From assembly GCA_916613615.1 (NCBI GenBank), contig OU744725.1, positions 59,652,575-59,716,574 of the forward strand: a stretch of 64,000 bases of DNA. The letters are read 5' to 3'. Shown here in pieces: positions 57,211 through 64,000 of this stretch. The translations under genes were made by a program, and so were the position numbers. The DNA is from Steromphala cineraria. Its lineage: Eukaryota > Mollusca > Gastropoda > Trochida > Trochidae. Position 1 is the stretch's first letter; each line of letters opens with the position of its first letter. Below the pieces are notes generated by a model. The model was not told the origin of the DNA, did no database searches, and worked only from the letters and a program-made list of their open reading frames with translations.

Positions 57211-59158
57211 TTCCAAACAAATAGGATCTTAATTATTATTTATTGAATTATATTAAATCGAAAAAGCAAAAAAAAATAAGCATAAAAATGAATAAAATAT
57301 TAACCTATGTTTTGACATTGACTTCAACTTTATTAAAATTAACTTATGTTACATAATTTTTAAAAATGAAAATTACTCACATCACGATTTCCCCCTTTGT
57401 ATAGGACAAATTAACAATAAATTAAGAAATATTGAAGGGAAGATGTACATGTAATTACAAAGAGATTTAATCATCTACAGCTATCACTGAAGTAACCCTA
57501 TAAGCAGTGTGAAAAAGATTTATTAGCAATTTCTGACATAATTCTAGATTAGATATATGCCTTTGATGCTTGTCTATCTAATTTTGTCTTATCCCCATTA
57601 AGAGTTATCGTTTTCAATCAATGTCTAGACACATATTTGGACGCTGAATCTTCATCATTTATAAAAGTAGATCAAATATCAGCTTTAGGAGGAGTAGGAC
57701 GCCATCATATATGGAACTTATTGATCTACTTTCTGAATAACTTTTGGCATCCCAACTTAATTTACAGGTATCACACAGCTAATTGTTAAGATGGGTCGTC
57801 TCTAAAAACTCAGAGATGTACATTAGACGACGAATCTCTTATATTGCGAAATCTAGCGTGTTTTATGATTGAATTTTATTGCTTTCAACAATCAAATCTG
57901 AAATGTAGTTAAATAATCATTATTCAAACCGTCCTTTATGGCAAGGTTGAAGTGACTTGCAAAATAAACTATTATTTATCAAGGCGTCTATACTAAACTC
58001 AACTTCATTCTTTAATTGCCATAGATTAAATAAGTTATTAGATGCAATGATAAATTGAAAATGATGCAGCTGTTATTTAGAAATGGAATTCTTGTTGATA
58101 AACATCATTCGAGCACAAACTAATGTGATCAACGATTATAAAGTTCTGATATAACACTAAAACTTTGCAACGTACATGTAGGTCAAAACATAATAGATTT
58201 TAAAATTAATTTATTTTACATGCTAATCATTTTTATATCAATTGTTCATCACAAACAGTCAAACATAAATGAAATTGATGTCTATATCCATGTTACATCA
58301 AATAACATGAAAATTCATCAGTACTGACATAAAATTAAATAGAAAACTGTCTACTTTGCAGAAATAATGTTCAACTGTCACATATATTGACAAGTAAGAA
58401 ATTGTTCCTATGGGTGTATCATCAATAAACAGATTCCTGACAATTTTGACATATGTAACTTTTAGGAGGAATGGTAAGGGCTAAATGACGTAAAGACCTA
58501 TTTGATTATTTAATAAAACTCCCTTTGTAAACAGACGTCCACAAGAACATATAAGACATAGTTCAACCACAAAACGAAGATGTTATATGTCCAGTATTGC
58601 CCATCTCTGCACTTAATGAATCAACAACTCAAAGTCCCCCCCCCCCCAATTATATACAACGTACCCATAGACACCTTCACAACATAATGGTATTAAACAT
58701 ACCATGCATCACTGCAAGCCAATGAGCCGTAGAAAAGCACACTTTACCCCCATCTATATCATTGAAGGTTAAGTTAGAGTAGTAGAGGTTTCAACAGCTT
58801 TACCAGCGCCAACTAACAAAGTAAGAAGTGGAAGACCCCGAGGGACTACGAACCTTATTGACCGCTTCAGGAGTCTTATCAATCTCGGAAAGAGCTTTAA
58901 CCTGCGCCATTAACTTCATGCGGACAGGTGGTACCAAGATGATTGTAGGTACAATGTACGAACATCTGAGTGATAAAGCCAGAAAATTGGTCTTTAAGCT
59001 TGAGTTGGAAAGTAAAGTTTGAGTTTTGAAAGCCCGAAAACGATGTATCATTAATTAACTAATTGTCAGAAAATATCTAATCCAGTATAAGCACTAAATA
59101 TACACTTTACTAACACAAAGACTTTAAAGATCACAATATCAAGTTGGATGGAGCTTAA
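57211..59158. other. AT-rich stretch with one less AT-rich open-frame patch
   Basis: 58800-59050 is less AT-rich than its surroundings and open on both strands (83 codons minus, 64 codons plus from a GTG, 58828-59022). A third reading contains GRPRGTT. I recognise no family in any frame and cannot define splice sites, so it is left as a candidate exon or old repeat. A 12-C run lies at 58636-58647. Confidence 0.3.
58636..58647. repeat. Poly(C) run (12)
   Basis: Twelve consecutive C bases. Confidence 0.95.
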
Positions 59159-59217
59159 TGATAACGCCGCTAATGGCTGAAATATTCCCAAGTCGCGTAA
59201 AAAAATAACTCACTCAC
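59159..59217 (+). repeat. Hairpin/CTCACT repeat, copy 2
   Basis: AACGCCGCTAATGGCTGAAA, TATTCCCAAGTCGCGT and ACTCACTCACT in the arrangement seen at 27531-27580. The AACGCCGC start should pair with GCGGCGTT, which is degraded here. Confidence 0.55.
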
Positions 59218-59765
59218 TAAATGATGATACTAATGATGAAAAAAGTCTTAGAGAGAAAATTGCGATGCTCATATTCTAACGCGTGGATTTAAATCTCGTA
59301 GTAATATGAACGTTGGTGAACGAAGTGTGACACGAATACGAACGTTGATTGGGTACTAACGATTCAACATAAAATGTTGTTTATACGAAATACTTATGGT
59401 CTAATACAGGGAACGTTACATGTTAACTCTGTATTTAAGCCAGTGACGGGAGACAAAACAATTTGAATTTCAAAACAGATTCACATTATTTGAATACTCA
59501 TGGCTTGAGGTCAGTATTGGTTTTCTTTTTAGATATTTTTAAAAATTAGATGCACTGTAATCATTGAGAGATACGTTCCTATATATGTTCCATCCAATGA
59601 CGCCACAAACGGTAGTTACACGTTTAATCTTATGAAATATTCATGTACATAACATATATTCAAGTTTTCAAGTTCACATTGAAGAATTATCGAGCCAATT
59701 GAGTACATCTGTTTCTTCATCTTTGTAGGATCGACCATTTGATTAATAACAATGATTACAGACAT

Positions 59766-60370
59766 TTTGCTGTAAAGAAATATTATGTTTTGACATTTAT
59801 ATATGACATTTTTGTTCGTTTATGATTAAGATTTGCACAAAATAACTCTCCTGTGCAGACTCTGTTGTGCAATTCTAGAAACGTTTTTGAGTGAGCTAAG
59901 TTTTGACATTTTAGAGAGAGTTGATTCAGGGGTTTTAGTGGGCGTGATATACATGTACATTTGTAAGACTAGTTTATAATTATTTAAATGGTTTTTTTGT
60001 GGCACATGACAGCAAATTAAAACAATGACGTATTTTACAAATCTGTTTTCCTTCAGACGTTTTTATAGTATTTCCAAATCATACGAACGTGGATTAACAT
60101 TCCCGTGAAATGACAATAACAGAAATGAAACTTAAAGTGTACCGATGGTACATGTCTGAAATGTATGATATATTTATATATAGATAGATATATATATATG
60201 AATAAATCCTTTAGAAATGTACATTTCAAATTCTTCGATGTTGCCTTTAATTTCGTAAGTTTTTAATTTTTAAAGGAGGATGATAGACATGGTAGCTTAT
60301 GATAATGTATCATGATTGTATGGTCGTTTACTTCTTCCGAATCATTTCCCATTACACAACTGTTGCAATC
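59766..60370 (+). repeat. ~600-bp direct repeat, copy 2
   Basis: Partner of 55893-56543, with an internal deletion of about 70 bp relative to it and scattered substitutions. Confidence 0.85.
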
Positions 60371-61178
60371 GCTAAACCAAATTAAATATGCATAGGTTCT
60401 GAAGCTTTCATAAAGACAGTTTCTAGTGTATTTCCAACAACTGTTTGGTTATGAATGAAAGTTCGGTTGAATAATTGCCTGTTCATTTAGGAAAAGTTCT
60501 AAGATGGAGTTAAATATGAAAAACTAAGACAATGATTGAAAAAAAACCATGTTTTCTGCGGATCCATTAACCAGGCACGGGATTTTTAACGACGTTAAGA
60601 GTTAAACTGGTGAAACTGAGGTGTGAGTGAAGAAAAAGTACATGTACAATCAATCAGTCAATTTTAGCAGTCTTGGCAGGTCAAATATCAGTTTGCCAAC
60701 TTCCTAAAGTTCAATATGTGGCGCATGGTTAAACACAATTTTTTGGCTCAAATGACGTTATGTATGTTACAAATATGTATCATTTTATTGATTACTTTTA
60801 AAAATTAGAGTTTTAACTTCTCACAGCAAACTCTTTAATGCAAGTGTTGCAAGTGTTCTTTCTCACATGACATCGTCTCGCACTATTGTTCAATTAAAAA
60901 AAAGGTTCATGTGATGACTTCTGATCGAAAACCGGACAAATGTTGTATGTGGTGCCCGCCACATATTTTGTAAATGAGACACATTTGTGGAATTTGGTTA
61001 ATCGGCTAACAAAGGTTAATAAACCAGCCTCAGCACATGTATAGGACAGTTGCCTTGTAGCCGAAAACATACAAATGTCATATATTTGGCATTTGGGAAT
61101 GCATGTCTCAACTTAAATCAGGACATGTATTTTGTACAGCAAAGCCAAGTAAAAGATTCAAAACATACTCTACATCAT
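60371..61178. other. AT-rich non-coding stretch
   Basis: No supported feature. Confidence 0.45.
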
Positions 61179-61437
61179 TTTCTCCAAAAAGAGGTAAATC
61201 AAGTCAAAAATGTTGGTCCAACCTCTGGTCGACAAAGACCAAATCCCTGTGCTCCAGTGTCCTCTAGCGACTAAAATACACAACAAATCATTTTGAAACA
61301 TTTCAGTGAATGAAAACACTTGGATGGAAAGGGTTGTTCTTTGCCATGATTTAGTCCACAATGATAACCTTTTAACAGCGTACCTGATTGCAAAACTAAC
61401 TTTGATTGTACCCAGTCAGTACTCTCTGGCTGTCTCT
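61179..61437 (+). repeat. Degraded copy of the 55053 Mutator-like element
   Basis: Left arm recognisable (AGAGGTAAATCAAGTCAAAAATG...CCAACCTCTG), then GGAAAGGGTTGTTCTTTGCCATGATT, ACAATGATAACCTTTTAACAGCGT and ATTGCAAAACTAACTTTGAnTG matching 55222-55325. The right arm is lost. Frames on both strands here are shadows. Confidence 0.6.
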
Positions 61438-64000
61438 AGTTTCAATGTTGCTAATATCCCTTTTCCCGCAACAATTGGCACAACAGCACGCTTTTTTTAA
61501 AATGTGTTTAAGATTGTATGCTTATTCAATTTTTCACAAAGAAAAAGGTGTTAAAAAAGTATTTTAGCATCCAGACACTGCCATGTAAAATTAACGAATG
61601 TAACGTTAGACGAAGAGATATTTTTATGAACAGTTCATTTGACAGAGCCTAATTGATTAAATAATCGTCATTAATAACATTCGGTCATGAACATTCAGCA
61701 GATGTTTTTTCAGTCCACGTACGAAATGAACTTCACATCGAACCAAATATGCATGTGAAAAGAATTCAAATTTCGTTTTGAAGTGTTAACATTAAAATTC
61801 AACTGTATACAATGTTTAATATTTATTTTTTAAAAATAAAGTAGCAGTCTAAACATAGATTAAGTTCAAGGATAAGGCAACCGCTTTTCTGTAATTATCT
61901 AAACTTTACTCATTCATTTTCACTAAGCAGGTTTAATGTTTATGTAACTTTAGGTTACATGAATTCACCAAGGTTAGCCACGAAGTCGTATGTCTTTAAA
62001 CAGACTGTCCAGGTGCTTTTTGTCACAGTTGACAGAGTGCCAATTGGACGGTTGACAAATTTAGGTAGTTGTGTCTTCTATGAATGAGAACTATAATCTT
62101 ACTGACGGTTTGCGTTTAACATTTGAAGCAGCTTCATAAGATGTCTACCGTCCTAATGCGTTAACTATAATAGTTCAGGGCAAAACTATACGTTATAACA
62201 AAACACATTGGGTTGAGCGAACTTTATTTCTTAAATCAAAGGGTTTGTGGTTTGAATGGCATCGTTCTTTAAGCTAACGTAGCAAAATGAGTTTATGCAT
62301 AAAATTAAAGGGAAGAGTGACAAAATAAAGACTTTGTCACAACAATAAAATCTCGTACCATCTAATGTAGCTATAATTGATAAGTAAATGTGAAAGTTTA
62401 TCATATTGGGAAAGACAATGGTGTTAACTGGTGAATATCAACAGCAAAACAGTGATTAACTTGACACATCCACTGTTTATCTGAAAAGAGATGCAATTTC
62501 TCAACGGTGTTTAACATGCTGTTAGATTCAATCCTCAGTCAGTGTCTTGAACAGTAAAAACTCAACAGCCATAGGTTAAGCTTGAATACACAATAAATTT
62601 GGTAAAGCATTTGGACTATTTTTTTTCTTTTTGAGATAAAAAAACCCATCTTTCATAGTGAATGTTATAACTATAGTTATTATATAATACACGACAATGG
62701 ACATCATTGCATAAACGATACATTTAATTTTCCATTTTGATTAATACCAACATGCTATGAAGGTTGATAAATTAACGAATTTTGTATTATTCTGATATGT
62801 TTAGGGATGAAATCGGGTGTGATATCTGATATCATGCGGAAAGTTTAAGATATCAGATTGAAATCGTACCCAGTTGTACAGTTACATGAAATCAAGAACC
62901 TCGAAATAGCGAAATAACGATGTAGGTCATTGAACCAGCAAAAGCTCATTTTTGCACCGATCATACCTTCTATAACAGAGCCTATACAACTCTTAACAGC
63001 TTTGAATAGACCAACAAATCTGGTGTGATAAAAACTCCTAATCTGAAACATTCAATCCTACTAATGTTGCTTACAGTGACTTTAGTATGTATATACCCAT
63101 GGTCTAGACACGTATAAAAAGCATTCACGTGTCAATTACCTCATGTAAGTGGATAAATAGCCTGCTGTGTCCTGTTTACTGTAGGCAAGGTAAATAAATG
63201 CAGTCTCCCATGATTTTATATCCTTTCTCAACACATTAAACTGGAATTGTGTCAGTCCAAATCTGCACTTCGTATCTATCCCATGTTATAATTATGGACT
63301 GAGATGCTACTAACATCAAGATTTCATTTTCTCTAATGTTATCGAAGTAAAACAAGCAATCTTTTCATTGATGTACCACATACTGCCGAGAAATAGTAAG
63401 AACGTCACTTAATGGTATTTCAAACCTGATGTAACCCAAGCTAACAACTCCAAACAGTAACATGAACATAAGTCTAATATAAGTAAACTGTGTTTTCAGA
63501 AGGTTAGTCATTTTATAGATATCCTATTCAGAGACATTACAATATTGTGAAAGTCTGTTTTGACCAGGAGGTTTTTTTCGCTAATATCCATCATTCATAA
63601 GTCAGTAACACCTTATTACTCTATTACTGTGGACATTGAACAGTTGCAAAGTCATACATGTATCAACTCAAACTAGTAGCTTTGCAACAACAGTTATTGT
63701 CACATTTTCTCTTAAGGTAGCAAGTGTTTTAAACTAAATTTAAAGGAGTGTGAGTCCTTTATCTAAGAAATGTCTACCTTCTTTTACCATTCTTTTTTAA
63801 GTGTGTACCGGGTTTCAATGACGACACAAAACGGAAAACCTTTCAGATAGATGATAAACTAACCATCCAGATGATGTCTAAGGGGAACTTTACTGATACA
63901 TTTGCTTCATCGTCGTGAGAACCGAGAAATTCTTTACCGCTGTTCTGTCCACTCTATTCGGGTTGCAACATGTGTGAAGAACTGAATTTACTCATTCTAA
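61438..64000. other. AT-rich non-coding stretch to window end
   Basis: No gene, RNA or repeat supported. A small palindromic patch (GATATCTGATATC, near 62820) is the only local structure noted. Confidence 0.45.

Noticed and set aside
1..64000. CRISPR array, phage or bacterial defence system
   Set aside because: No short regularly spaced direct repeats with unique spacers, no operons or ribosome binding sites, and the repeat content is eukaryotic (LINE, SINE, MITEs).

Overview
The window looks like non-coding nuclear DNA from an animal, probably a marine lophotrochozoan such as a mollusc. It is AT-rich throughout, has no long open reading frame outside a retrotransposon relic, and is densely seeded with short non-autonomous transposons, tRNA-derived SINE pieces, retrotransposon fragments and tandem repeats. 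The molluscan suggestion rests on recognising repeat styles, for example the short hairpin followed by a CTCACT tail at 27531 and 59159, and the SINE with a (TAA)n tail. No database search was made, so the organism is only inferred. I find no host protein-coding gene, no rRNA, no CRISPR array and no bacterial-style operon. The window could be intergenic or lie inside a large intron.

The most informative feature is a family of about 360-bp elements flanked by TTAA, with the terminal inverted repeat AGGGGCAGTAGCACGTTTT. Twelve copies occur in both orientations, complete, internally deleted or truncated (2117, 4408, 20448, 28033, 29050, 33044, 34327, 37704, 38614, 39410, 42271, 47011). A second, shorter TTAA element at 48469 shares only the first nine terminal bases. 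Both look like MITEs mobilised by a TTAA-specific (piggyBac-type) transposase that is not encoded here.

From 7.7 to 18.1 kb and again near 37 kb and 48.8 kb lie composite elements: a body with short inverted termini next to a long hairpin, with CRE-like (TGACGTCA) and RFX X-box-like motifs in some of them. From 12.7 to 16.5 kb there are two tandem arrays. The second is interrupted by a TIR element with its hairpin (13541-14165) and by a 5'-truncated, mutated LINE (14419-16153), giving a readable order of insertions. Two further LINE fragments lie at 10358 (plus strand) and 22690 (minus strand).

From 32951 to 35542 a 1.3-kb segment is tandemly duplicated. Both copies carry the same old MITE insertion, yet about 526 bp within each unit are identical while the rest has diverged, which suggests recent gene conversion or an assembly effect. 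The right-hand third holds a complete minus-strand tRNA-derived SINE (52401-52767), a Mutator-like inverted-repeat element with a candidate 10-bp target duplication (55053-55430), and a diverged pair of about 600-bp direct repeats (55893 and 59766). The rest is unassigned AT-rich sequence.
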